Shown here: one piece after another, positions 39,492-48,543 of the stretch
Layout of the letters: every line of letters begins with the position of its first letter
Numbering within the stretch: position 1 is the stretch's first letter
Source of the DNA: Pseudolactococcus piscium
GTDB lineage: Bacteria > Bacillota > Bacilli > Lactobacillales > Streptococcaceae
Assembly: GCF_002441695.1 (NCBI RefSeq)
Contig: NZ_JXJW01000004.1
Coordinates: forward strand, 1-60,837
DNA length: 60,837 nucleotides
Direction of reading: 5' to 3'
Position numbers and translations under genes: made by a program
The notes under the pieces: generated by a model
Seen by the model: the letters and a program-made list of their open reading frames with translations, nothing else
What the model was told of the DNA's origin: nothing
Database searches by the model: none

Positions 39492-42011
39492 ATGTCTAAG
39501 CAAAAGCAGCCGCCAACTAACCTGCCTAATCAACCAGAATCGATGCACAATCAGTATGCTCGTTTCCAACCTGATTATGAATCTGGTTTAACAACTGCAC
39601 AAGTTAAAGAACGTATCGAGCAAGGCCTAACAAATTTACCTGTTGATACGAATTTTAAGTCTATTCCAAAAATTATTAAAGAAAATACCTTTACTTATTT
39701 CAATCTGATTTTCTTAATTTTTACCATACTCCTGGTCTTGGTTCAGTCTTACCATAATTTAACTTTTTTACCCGTCATCGTGGGTAATATTCTCATTGGG
39801 ATCATACAAGAGATTCGGTCTAAAAAGATACTAGATAAATTAACCGTCTTAAATACCACGCACGCGACAGTGGTTAGAGAGGGTGTTGAAACTGCTATTG
39901 CGACAAAGGATCTAGTTTTAGACGATATCGTCATGTTCAAAGCTGGTGATCAAGTCCCAGCAGATGCCCAGGTCATTTATGGGACAGTAAAAGCAAATGA
40001 ATCTCTCTTGACAGGAGAATCAGATGAAGTGCCGAAAGCAAACGGAGATGAGTTGATGTCGGGCAGCTTCATCGTTTCAGGATCATGCTATGGCAGACTA
40101 GAAAAAGTTGGGGCTGATTCCTACATCTCAAAACTGACGAATCAAGCCAAAGCCATGAGTAATGAAGAACAGTCTAAGATGATTATTTCTTTAAACAAGC
40201 TTGTCAAGTGGGTCGGCATTTTTATCATCCCCATCGGTATTACACTCTTTTCTCAAAGTTATTTCTTTAATGGCAACTCTGTTCAAAAAAGTATTGTTAC
40301 CATGGAGGGTGCCTTAATTGGTATGATTCCTGAAGGTCTCTACCTTTTAACAACAGTTGCTTTAGCTTTGAGTGCAACGCGTTTAGCTAGAGAAAAAGTC
40401 CTGCTTCATAATATGAAGAGTATCGAAACACTTGCACGTGTCAACGTCCTATGTGTCGATAAAACAGGCACAATTACTGAAAATGAGATGTCCGTTGAAC
40501 GCTTGGTTGAAGCCAAAAGCTATCAAAGTGATGATAAGCAAAAACAAAACCTAGCTGAACACGTCGGTGATTTTGCTGCAGCCATGTCTGAAGATAATGC
40601 GACAATGGCTGCCATCAAAGCCCATTTTACAAAAACGTCTCATCGCAAAGCGCTATCTTTTACTACTTTCTCATCAGTAGATAAATTTAGTAGTGTTACC
40701 TTTGATGATGGGACCTATATCTTAGGGGCTCCTGAGATGGTGCTACGTGATCAGTATGCACAATACGCTGCGGAAATCACCCCTTTTGCCGAAACTGGGT
40801 CCCGTGTCCTTGTCTTTGGCCGATATGAGGGTGTTTTGACTGAGAAACTGTTAGTTAATCCAGTTACCCCACTTGGCTTTGTCTTATTATCTAATGCCAT
40901 CCGTGCTAATGCAAAGGAAACCTTTACCTATTTTGCAGAGCAAGATGTTGCCATCAAGGTCATTTCTGGCGACAATCCACTTACCGTTAGTCATATTGCA
41001 AAAGAAGCTGGCATCGAAAACGCTGATAAATATGTTGACGCTCGTGAGTTGACAACACCTGAATTAATCGCAGCAGCTCTGAAAACAAATGCCGTTTTTG
41101 GTCGTGTCACACCGGAGCAGAAAAAAAGTTTTGTGGAAATCTTGAAAAAAGAGGGAAATACGGTCGCCATGACAGGAGATGGTGTTAACGATATTCTAGC
41201 CATGAAAGAGGCTGATTGTAGTATTGCTATGGCATCCGGAAGTGATGCAACTGCACATGCCGCACAAGTTGTATTATTAGAATCTGATTTCTCTAAAATG
41301 CCACAGGTCGTGATGGAAGGAAGACGCGTTGTTAACAATATCGAACGCTCATCAAGTCTATTTTTAGTCAAAAATATTTTTTCTTTATTGATGTCGCTAT
41401 TTGCGGTGATATTCTCAATTACCTACCCGTTACAACCCTCACAAATTACCTTGATTAGTCTCTTTACCATTGGGCTACCATCATTTTTCTTGGCACTCGA
41501 GCAAAATAAGCAACGTATTCATGGCAACTTCTTACTCAATATATTAGGTAAAGCCATACCTGGTGGGGTGACCGATATGTTGATCGTCGGCGCACTAGTA
41601 ATCTGTGGCACGATTTTCCGTCTGTCACCTACTGATATCTCGACAACTGCAACCTTACTGTTAATCGTCGTTGGGTTTATGGTACTGTATAAAATCAGCT
41701 CCCCTATGAATCGCTTTCGTCAACTGATCTTCTTTTCATCCTTAGCAGGTATGTTGGTCTTTAGTCTTTTCTTTAGTAAACTATTCTCTCTAACCAAAAT
41801 TTCACCAACCTCAATACTCCTCTTAGTCATTCTCTTCTTTACTGCCGAATCAATCTTTAGATTTTTAACAAAAATATCTGAACTCATCGGTCAATATATA
41901 CAGAGTGTCGATCGGACTAAAATGACAAGTATGCGCTATGTATGCAAAAGTTTGTACAGGTTCATGTTTAAAAGAGGCCCTCTAAAAACCACCGAAGATA
42001 GCATGAGCTAG
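39492..42011 (+). CDS. P-type cation-transporting ATPase (CtpE-like)
   Basis: 839-residue ATP-driven cation pump. Two N-terminal helices, actuator domain with LTGESDEVPK, helix 4 with IGMIPEGLYLL, phosphorylated Asp323 in DKTGTITE, hinge GDGVNDILAMKEADCSIAM, and four to six C-terminal helices. The PEGL helix and the short N terminus resemble mycobacterial and streptococcal CtpE pumps, linked to Ca2+, rather than heavy-metal CPx pumps. There is no metal-binding N-terminal domain. GAGG precedes the ATG. Cation is inferred. Confidence 0.9.
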   Translation: MSKQKQPPTNLPNQPESMHNQYARFQPDYESGLTTAQVKERIEQGLTNLPVDTNFKSIPKIIKENTFTYFNLIFLIFTILLVLVQSYHNLTFLPVIVGNILIGIIQEIRSKKILDKLTVLNTTHATVVREGVETAIATKDLVLDDIVMFKAGDQVPADAQVIYGTVKANESLLTGESDEVPKANGDELMSGSFIVSGSCYGRLEKVGADSYISKLTNQAKAMSNEEQSKMIISLNKLVKWVGIFIIPIGITLFSQSYFFNGNSVQKSIVTMEGALIGMIPEGLYLLTTVALALSATRLAREKVLLHNMKSIETLARVNVLCVDKTGTITENEMSVERLVEAKSYQSDDKQKQNLAEHVGDFAAAMSEDNATMAAIKAHFTKTSHRKALSFTTFSSVDKFSSVTFDDGTYILGAPEMVLRDQYAQYAAEITPFAETGSRVLVFGRYEGVLTEKLLVNPVTPLGFVLLSNAIRANAKETFTYFAEQDVAIKVISGDNPLTVSHIAKEAGIENADKYVDARELTTPELIAAALKTNAVFGRVTPEQKKSFVEILKKEGNTVAMTGDGVNDILAMKEADCSIAMASGSDATAHAAQVVLLESDFSKMPQVVMEGRRVVNNIERSSSLFLVKNIFSLLMSLFAVIFSITYPLQPSQITLISLFTIGLPSFFLALEQNKQRIHGNFLLNILGKAIPGGVTDMLIVGALVICGTIFRLSPTDISTTATLLLIVVGFMVLYKISSPMNRFRQLIFFSSLAGMLVFSLFFSKLFSLTKISPTSILLLVILFFTAESIFRFLTKISELIGQYIQSVDRTKMTSMRYVCKSLYRFMFKRGPLKTTEDSMS

Positions 42012-42163
42012 TTTATTACCAAGTCCTATCCGTTAGTAGACTAGTGCATCCTAGGTTTTGTCAATGATAACTAACTCTATAAGAAAACAAATTTTATTTG
42101 ATTTTAAACTTGTTTTGTGTTAAAATAGATAAAAAATAGATTAATTAAAAAGAGGAAATAATA

Positions 42164-42433
42164 ATGAATAATATCAAGAAAAAAGCTTACAGAAATACAC
42201 CCGCATTCGTTATGTTAGCATGGCTATCTTTTGTCTTCTTCATTGCCTTAATATTAATTGGTCTGTATACACTAAAAGAACCACTCATGGTTAAGGGCTA
42301 TTATCTAATGGGATCTGTTGGCCTCATTTCTTCTTCTTTCACGCTATCTAAGGTCGTTAGAGATAATCAAGAAGATGAAGAACGTTACAACCAGATGTTT
42401 AGAGCACAAGACAAACAGATAGTCGAAGATTAA
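42164..42433 (+). CDS. YiaA/YiaB-family small membrane protein
   Basis: 89 residues with two membrane helices (about 10-35 and 45-65) separated by a short loop. FVMLAWLSFVFFIALILIGLYTL and KGYYLMGSVGLISSSFTLSKVVRDN (each read in parts) match the two-helix YiaAB domain. The C terminus is charged. AAGAGGA precedes the ATG. It follows the ATPase by about 150 bases and ends at a terminator; function of the family is unknown. Confidence 0.8.
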   Translation: MNNIKKKAYRNTPAFVMLAWLSFVFFIALILIGLYTLKEPLMVKGYYLMGSVGLISSSFTLSKVVRDNQEDEERYNQMFRAQDKQIVED

Positions 42434-42471
42434 CCGACTTATGACACCTATTTCAACTGAATACAAACAAG

Positions 42472-42508
42472 ATCCTTCAGAGGCTACTAGCTCTGAGGGA
42501 TTTTTCTT
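42472..42508 (+). terminator. Terminator after the YiaA-like gene
   Basis: ATCCTTCAGAG pairs with CTCTGAGGGAT (11 pairs, one wobble) over an 8-base loop, followed by TTTTCTTT. Confidence 0.88.
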
Positions 42509-42574
42509 TAGCAAACAAACAAAAAATCAAGCATTGACTACTCGATTTCAAAATTTTATATTTTAGGGTTCACA

Positions 42575-43000
42575 TCACTCAGAAAACTGACTGACCAGAT
42601 TTTTTAATTCAATGATACTAGTTTCTTGCCATGGGAAATACTTGCCCCCTTTAGGAGACATGGAAAACACTCGCTTTTTATCATCCATAAGGGTATGGAT
42701 GTGCAACTCTATTCTGCCAATTTTTTTATTTAAATCTATTTTCTTTATATCATTAAATGCAATATAAGTTACAATGTGTGCTACTAATACAGGCGAATAT
42801 TTTTTCCTTTTAATAAATAGTAGTCCAGACTTCTCAATACTCAAATTATACATCGTTAAAAATAAAGCTGATAGTGCAAATCGTCTTTGTAAATAATTCC
42901 CCTTATTCATAAGAGTGAGATTGGCAGAACATGGGTTATAACCAATACTTTTTTTGATTGCATTTATGTAAGAGTCATCATGCCATTTTATTATTTTCAT
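42575..43000 (-). CDS. Orphan protein with possible PH-like domain
   Basis: 141 residues, AT-rich. The ATG at 43000 has GGAGG seven bases upstream and is preferred over the upstream ATG at 43030. No signal peptide and no strong membrane helix. The middle (LSIEKSGLLFIKRKKYSP ... IVTYIAFNDIKKIDL) and the end (RVFSMSPKGGKYFPWQ) alternate strands in a way that recalls bacterial PH domains. That is a weak resemblance. Its neighbours suggest no function. It differs in composition from argF and the ATPase and may be an accessory gene. Confidence 0.6.
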   Translation of the reverse strand: MKIIKWHDDSYINAIKKSIGYNPCSANLTLMNKGNYLQRRFALSALFLTMYNLSIEKSGLLFIKRKKYSPVLVAHIVTYIAFNDIKKIDLNKKIGRIELHIHTLMDDKKRVFSMSPKGGKYFPWQETSIIELKNLVSQFSE

Positions 43001-43109
43001 GTCATCCTCCTTCATTGTATTTTCTATCAAAAGAAAGCCGATACTACCATCATCATACGTTTAGCAATTGTCGTGGCTAACCTATTTAGATAATTATATA
43101 GAACAAGTA

Positions 43110-43154
43110 AAAACTGCAGAAAATCAGGGAAAACACGTTGACTTCTGCAGTTTT
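43110..43154 (-). terminator. Terminator of argF
   Basis: AAAACTGCAGAA pairs perfectly with TTCTGCAGTTTT over a 21-base loop; on the minus strand TTTTTAC follows. Confidence 0.8.
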
Positions 43155-43209
43155 AGTCTTGTAAATACTGCTATTTCTAACTGCTTGTGTGGCCCTATAC
43201 TACTTAAAA

Positions 43210-44211
43210 CTAAACTGTTGGGATAAATAAATTACCTAGCGTTGCTGCCATCACAGCTTTAATCGAGTGCAGGCGGTTCTCAGCTTCTTGAAAGACGACA
43301 GAATTTTCACTTTGGAAGACAGCTTCTGTCACTTCTAATGCTGTCAAACCTGTTTTATGATGGATATCAGCCATCGTTTTCGTTTCTAAATCATGAAAAG
43401 CTGGTAAACAGTGCATAAAGATACAGTTAGGATTATCTGTTTTAGCAAGTAAGTCACTATTGACTTGATAAGGCAGAAGCATAGCAATACGCTCGTCGTA
43501 TTTATCTTCTTCTCCCATACTAACCCACACATCGGTATAGATGATATCAGCACCCTTCACCGCAGCAGTATCAGCAGTAATAACAATCTCACTACCCGTT
43601 TCCAAGGCTTTCTCTGCAGCAATATTTTGGATAGCAATGTCTGGTTGTAAGGCTTCTGGTGCTAAAATCGTAATATGCACGCCTAAAATAGCAGATGTCA
43701 CCAAAAGTGAATTGGCCATGTTATTTCGACCATCTCCAACATAAACGAGGTGTTTGCCAACATAGTCACCCAGTGTCTCTTTGATTGTCATAAAGTCAGC
43801 TAACATCTGTGTTGGGTGCCAGGTGTCTGTCAAACCATTCCAGACAGGTACGCCTGATTTAGCAGCTAAAATCTCAACATCACTTTGCTTAAAGCCTCGA
43901 AATTGAATACCATCAAACATGCTACCTAAAACTTTTGCTGTATCAGCCGTCGATTCTTTTTTACCAAACTGGATATCATTTGGCCCAAGAAATTCTGGAT
44001 GCGCCCCTAAATCATTTGCTGCAACAGTAAAGGCAGCACGCGTTCTAGTTGATGTCTTTTCAAACAAGAGGGCAATGTTTTTTCCTGCCAAATAAGCATG
44101 GGGAATATTGTTTTGCTTAAGTTTCTTTAAATGAATCGCAAAATCAATCAAATAGGTTAACTCTGCTTGGGTGAAATCAATTTCTTTTAATAATGAACGT
44201 CCTTGAAACAT
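43210..44211 (-). CDS. argF: Ornithine carbamoyltransferase
   Basis: Transfers the carbamoyl group from carbamoyl phosphate to ornithine, giving citrulline. 333 residues. Carbamoyl-phosphate site STRTR at 54-58; HPTQMLAD in the middle; ornithine/catalytic HCLPAFHD near 270. Full length. Promoter overlaps an ARG box, so arginine repression is expected. No arcA, arcC or other arg gene is adjacent; both biosynthetic (argF) and catabolic (arcB) uses remain possible. Confidence 0.93.
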   Translation of the reverse strand: MFQGRSLLKEIDFTQAELTYLIDFAIHLKKLKQNNIPHAYLAGKNIALLFEKTSTRTRAAFTVAANDLGAHPEFLGPNDIQFGKKESTADTAKVLGSMFDGIQFRGFKQSDVEILAAKSGVPVWNGLTDTWHPTQMLADFMTIKETLGDYVGKHLVYVGDGRNNMANSLLVTSAILGVHITILAPEALQPDIAIQNIAAEKALETGSEIVITADTAAVKGADIIYTDVWVSMGEEDKYDERIAMLLPYQVNSDLLAKTDNPNCIFMHCLPAFHDLETKTMADIHHKTGLTALEVTEAVFQSENSVVFQEAENRLHSIKAVMAATLGNLFIPTV

Positions 44212-44288
44212 AAAATAGACCTATCTTTCTATGGGCAGATCTCATTTACTATTGAAAATAAACAAAACCAGAAATGAATAATAAGTCT

Positions 44289-44317
44289 ATTTTAATGCAT
44301 ATTTATTCATTTGTCAA
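44289..44317 (-). promoter_or_regulatory. Promoter of argF
   Basis: Minus strand TTGACA (44317..44312), 17-base spacer, TAAAAT (44294..44289). A full ARG box fills the spacer. Confidence 0.85.
44296..44309 (-). promoter_or_regulatory. ARG box (ArgR/AhrC operator) in the argF promoter
   Basis: TGCATATTTATTCA fits the ARG box pattern TGNATWWWWATNCA at every position. It lies between -35 and -10, where regulator binding blocks polymerase. A weaker half-like TGAATAATAAGTCT follows at 44275-44288. Confidence 0.82.
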
Positions 44318-44464
44318 GTCTTGTTAGACAAGAAAGACAACTGATTACGAGTCGTATAAGCTATTTTTATCATAAAAGACGTTTCATCCTCTATGACAAA
44401 GAACGCAGTCAATTCAATAGACTTGTGACCTAAATTTAGCAGTTTGCATGCGACTATTTAATGT

Positions 44465-46465
44465 TTAAGACGCTTTTCTTAGGTTTCTGTAGCTAATTAG
44501 CCCGATAATGATAAGACCAGTTAGTAAAAAACCGATGATGCTCTGTTTAAAGTTACTGGATTCACCAGTTTTAGGCAGGACAGATTTTAATGACTTATTT
44601 TTTGATGACTGTGGTTTAGGTAATGCGGTTCCTGCTTTTTTTTCATTAGGGGAACTATTTTTTTCTTTATTTTCCTCTACCGCACTACTTGGGATAGCTT
44701 TTCGATAAACCACTTGTGACGTCATATCATTTGTATCACCCGTAATATCATTTACCGCGTCTATTTTCAGATAGTCTGCTGTCGTACCAGATATAGTTGG
44801 TGAGGCGATTGAATCAAATGTCGTACTGCCATCTTGAGATACCCAGGCACCATACTTAGTATCTCCCGTCACCTCATTTATGATTTCCAATCTAGTAAAA
44901 TAGATGACTGTCGTTACATCATCAGCTGCTTTTGTGCCATCTTCATAGGTATAACGGATGGTTCGACTGACTTTTTTTGTATTCATTTTTTTTGAAATCT
45001 GATGCTTTAAATGGACCTCAAAGGTTTGAACAACCCCTGGTTTATCATAGGCTAATCCACTTGACGGAAAAGCGTCCGAAACAAGGACATAGCCCTGGTT
45101 GATATAGTCAGCTATCATCGACGCTGTAGCATAGCCATCTCTTGTCTCATATAGGCCAGATAGTTGATCCATCGACAGGATACGATTTGTCGTATCATCT
45201 ATGTAAGATACCGTAGCTGATTCTTGATCCGCCTGCCACTGTGCATAGAGAATAGCCGTACCGTTCTGCTCAGTTGATAAATTTTGAATCTCCTCATCTG
45301 CTATATGGCCCTGACCTTGACCGTCCTTTTGCGTATTCCAGCCCTTGAACTGGTAACCTACCTTCTCAAACTTATTTTTTGAAACAGTTGCCTTTTTATC
45401 ATAGGTCATGGCTTGATTGTCCATCGTTCCAAGACCACTATTTCCATCAAACTTGATCTGATAGCGATTTGCGATCGCCTCTTTAGGATACAAGGTCAGA
45501 CCGCCTATTAACATCTTAAGACTATTATTTACATCATACGTATTAACACCGTCCGTTAATTTGGTTAGTCGATAACCTGGTTTTACGTCACTTGCTTTTT
45601 TTAATTCATCTGAGCTGATCGTATCCCCATTCTTTTTTTCTACATAGCTTCCCTCGGGATTAATTTGTTTTCTTTTTATCTCCCACTCTGACTTATCTGG
45701 ACAGACATATACCCTAGACGTTTCTTGATTTAATCCCCATGGTAATACAAACTCGTCTACCTTTGGATGGCCCATCGCAGAAACCTGGCTACCTCCATGA
45801 TAAGGTCCAATCACTTGGGCAGCATTATTTAGTAGAGGACCTCCTGACAAACCACCTGAATGTCTGGAGGTCCCATAAACTGTGTAGACGCCTTTAATTC
45901 TAGTCACATTATAGTTGGAAAAATGTTGCGTACGGCCATTAAAGCTTGGATAACCGACTAAGGCGAGGTTATCACCAGTAAAAAAAGAATGATTGGCAGC
46001 ATCAGTAAGCAGGGTTAAGGGTTTCACCACGTCACCAATATGTGTATAGGAGCCATCGTTGTTCTTCCTAGGATTGACTTTGATGACTGCATAATCATCT
46101 CGACCATAGCCGCCTTGATAGTATGGGCTCGTCTTTGACTTTTCTCTATCTCCAGTCCATTTTCCAAAAGGATGCGAGTTATTACTTCTGAGACCTGGTA
46201 TGATATCAACCGTCTCCCAACCATTATTCACATGCCCAGCGGTAAGGACGTAATCCCTACCGATAACCACTCCAGATCCTCTACTGCCATTACCCGCAGG
46301 AAACTTTTTTGATAGATAGACAACAGATGAATAGGGAAAGCCTGTGACTTCCTGATCAGACACACTATAATCTGCGGATGGGACGACAAAATCTTTGGCA
46401 TCAATTTTCCCGATAAAGCAAAAATTGCTTAGTAAGATGATGCCCAGAATCACATATTTTTTCAT
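44465..46465 (-). CDS. Cell-wall-anchored V8-like serine protease with InlB-type and MucBP repeats
   Basis: About 666 residues, exported and sortase-anchored. The ATG at 46465 follows AAAGGAA and opens a signal peptide (KKYVILGIILLSNFCFIG); upstream codons lack a site. The trypsin-like domain has His78 (VLTAGHV), Asp123/124 (RDDYAV) and Ser207 (GGLSGGP). Further on come an InlB/Listeria-type repeat ending KGWNTQKDG and AILYAQW, a MucBP-like domain and a Mub-B2-like domain. The protein ends with LPKTGESS, a hydrophobic helix and a basic tail. This suggests a protease held at the cell surface near mucin or glycoprotein; targets are unknown. Confidence 0.9.
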   Translation of the reverse strand: MKKYVILGIILLSNFCFIGKIDAKDFVVPSADYSVSDQEVTGFPYSSVVYLSKKFPAGNGSRGSGVVIGRDYVLTAGHVNNGWETVDIIPGLRSNNSHPFGKWTGDREKSKTSPYYQGGYGRDDYAVIKVNPRKNNDGSYTHIGDVVKPLTLLTDAANHSFFTGDNLALVGYPSFNGRTQHFSNYNVTRIKGVYTVYGTSRHSGGLSGGPLLNNAAQVIGPYHGGSQVSAMGHPKVDEFVLPWGLNQETSRVYVCPDKSEWEIKRKQINPEGSYVEKKNGDTISSDELKKASDVKPGYRLTKLTDGVNTYDVNNSLKMLIGGLTLYPKEAIANRYQIKFDGNSGLGTMDNQAMTYDKKATVSKNKFEKVGYQFKGWNTQKDGQGQGHIADEEIQNLSTEQNGTAILYAQWQADQESATVSYIDDTTNRILSMDQLSGLYETRDGYATASMIADYINQGYVLVSDAFPSSGLAYDKPGVVQTFEVHLKHQISKKMNTKKVSRTIRYTYEDGTKAADDVTTVIYFTRLEIINEVTGDTKYGAWVSQDGSTTFDSIASPTISGTTADYLKIDAVNDITGDTNDMTSQVVYRKAIPSSAVEENKEKNSSPNEKKAGTALPKPQSSKNKSLKSVLPKTGESSNFKQSIIGFLLTGLIIIGLISYRNLRKAS

Positions 46466-46690
46466 AACTTTTCCTTTTAAATCCAGATAGTATGTAGGCC
46501 CGCCTAAGAGCCTACTCACTCATTATTTAAGTCCTCTATATTGATATTTTATCATATCTTACATTATAATAACAGTTAAATTAACATGAGATACTTGTTT
46601 TAAATTTATCATAAATAATTTATTTTTTATTTATTTATATATCTTCAAATACTTACGACTAGTAACATACCCGTTAAGGAATACGACAAA

Positions 46691-46714
46691 AAAAGTTGTC
46701 CGAAGACAACTTTT
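46691..46714 (-). terminator. Terminator of the trehalose operon
   Basis: AAAAGTTGTC/GACAACTTTT with a 4-base loop; minus-strand tail TTTTTTTGTCG. It lies between treC and the protease gene. The rest of 46466-46860 is AT-rich; I saw no gene there. Confidence 0.85.
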
Positions 46715-46860
46715 ATAGCATTATTTAAGACAATTTAGTGCTGCCATCACATAGTTGACCGAACCCAATCAATCCAACTACTACTTATATAATAAGCCTC
46801 AGTAAACGGCCTCAACAAGTGGATCATAACTGTCCTGTTTTAGCTAATCGTCAAAACGGT

Positions 46861-48468
46861 TTATATAAGAAAAGCGATAGCTTGATAGGGGTGTAGGCTA
46901 TTTGCAGTGTAGGCTGAATAATTATTAATCAAAATCTCACTATTTTTAAATTCAGTTACTATGTCAAAGTTAACAACCTGATTTGAAAAATTGTTAAGCA
47001 CAAGTAGCTTACGATCTCCGAATTCACGGATAAAGCCATAAATCGTATCTGAGTCTTGATAGGCTGCTTGGTAACTCCCCTCAGCAATCAAGTCATCTGA
47101 TTTACGGAGTGCAATCAATTGCTTATAAAAGCGATATATTTCACCATCTTTATCATTTTCAACATTAATCTCCTGATGATTGCCTGTTGCAAGCCAAGGC
47201 TGTCCTGTTGAAAAGCCTGCATTTGCTGTATTGTCCCACTGCATCGGTGTTCTAGCATTATCACGGGACTTGATTTGAATGATTTCGAAGGCCTGCGCAT
47301 GACTGTGACCACTCTCTAGCAGGTTTTGATAGGCATTTTTAGATTCAACGTCTACATAATCAGACATATCCTTAAAATCTGGGTCGATCATGCCAATCTC
47401 CTCCCCCATATAAATATAAGGTGTCCCACGACTGAGATGGATACTTGCTGCCAGCATGGTTGCGCCCTTAATCCGGAAGTTTTTGTAGTCGATAAATCGA
47501 TTAATTGCACGCGGTTGATCATGGTTGTTCCAAAAAAGCGCATTCCAGCCATGACCATCGCTCATCTGTTCTCCCCAGCTATGAAAAAGGGTTCTTAATG
47601 CTTGAAAATCAAAGGGTGATTTGGTCCATTTTTGACCATCAGCATAATCTACTTTCAGATGATGGAAATTAAAGGCCATCGATAGTTCATGCCGGTTAGG
47701 TTGGCTATAGAGGATACAGTTATCAATGGTTGTCGAACTCATCTCCCCAACCGTGATACTCGCCTCGTCTTGACCAAATGTTGCACGATTCAGCATGTGT
47801 AGATAGTCATGTGTCAGCGGTTTATCCGTGTATTCCGCTTTGCCCTCATTCACTGGATTTGACTTAAGCAGCGTATCTTTACCGATCAGATTAATCACAT
47901 CGAAGCGGAAACCATACACACCTTTCTCCCGCCAAAAATTGACCACCTCAAACAAGGCCTTTCGGACATGCTCATTACGCCAGTTGAGGTCAGCCTGTGT
48001 GACATCAAATAAGTGGAGGTAATATTTGCCCGTATCACCAAACGGTGCCCAAGCGTTACCACCGAATTTTGATACCCAGTCAGTCGGTGTGTCTTGAATG
48101 AAGAAGAAATCTTGATAGTAGGTATCCCCTGCCAAGGCCTTTTGAAACCACTCATGTTCGATAGATACATGGTTAAGTACCATATCCAGCATGACATCAA
48201 TGCCGCGTTGCTTAGCTGCGGCGATCAGCCTATCAAAGTCAGTCATTGTCCCAAATACTGGGTCAATAGCTGTATAGTCTGAAATGTCATAGCCATTATC
48301 ACGCTGAGGACTTGGGTAGATCGGATTTAGCCAGATCATATCGATGCCAAGATCAGCTAGATAATCAAGCTTTGAGATAATCCCTTGTATATCTCCTATC
48401 CCATTTCCTGTTGTACCTAAATAAGATTTAGGATAAATCTGATAGATTACTTTATTTTTAAACGTCAT
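46861..48468 (-). CDS. treC: Alpha,alpha-phosphotrehalase (trehalose-6-phosphate hydrolase)
   Basis: GH13 enzyme splitting trehalose 6-phosphate to glucose and glucose 6-phosphate. 535 residues from the ATG at 48468 (MTFKNKVIYQIYPKSY); AAGGGG is nine bases upstream. Conserved regions: DMVLNH, GFRFDVIN (nucleophile Asp), VGEMSST (acid/base Glu) and NNHDQPR (third acid). The YPKSYLGTTGNGIGDI start is characteristic of TreA/TreC. It lies 75 bases after the trehalose PTS gene, with a hairpin in between. Confidence 0.93.
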   Translation of the reverse strand: MTFKNKVIYQIYPKSYLGTTGNGIGDIQGIISKLDYLADLGIDMIWLNPIYPSPQRDNGYDISDYTAIDPVFGTMTDFDRLIAAAKQRGIDVMLDMVLNHVSIEHEWFQKALAGDTYYQDFFFIQDTPTDWVSKFGGNAWAPFGDTGKYYLHLFDVTQADLNWRNEHVRKALFEVVNFWREKGVYGFRFDVINLIGKDTLLKSNPVNEGKAEYTDKPLTHDYLHMLNRATFGQDEASITVGEMSSTTIDNCILYSQPNRHELSMAFNFHHLKVDYADGQKWTKSPFDFQALRTLFHSWGEQMSDGHGWNALFWNNHDQPRAINRFIDYKNFRIKGATMLAASIHLSRGTPYIYMGEEIGMIDPDFKDMSDYVDVESKNAYQNLLESGHSHAQAFEIIQIKSRDNARTPMQWDNTANAGFSTGQPWLATGNHQEINVENDKDGEIYRFYKQLIALRKSDDLIAEGSYQAAYQDSDTIYGFIREFGDRKLLVLNNFSNQVVNFDIVTEFKNSEILINNYSAYTANSLHPYQAIAFLI

Positions 48469-48493
48469 GCTATTCATCCCCTTAATTAACAAA

Positions 48494-48522
48494 AGGGCGT
48501 TCTCCTTGCGGTTAGCCCCTTT
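48494..48522 (-). terminator. Imperfect hairpin between the trehalose PTS gene and treC
   Basis: AAAGGGGC/GCCCTTT on the minus strand (one bulge), followed by TTGTTAATTAA. It may reduce treC relative to the transporter gene. Confidence 0.45.
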
Positions 48523-48543
48523 ATCATTTACTTGTACTTGTTC

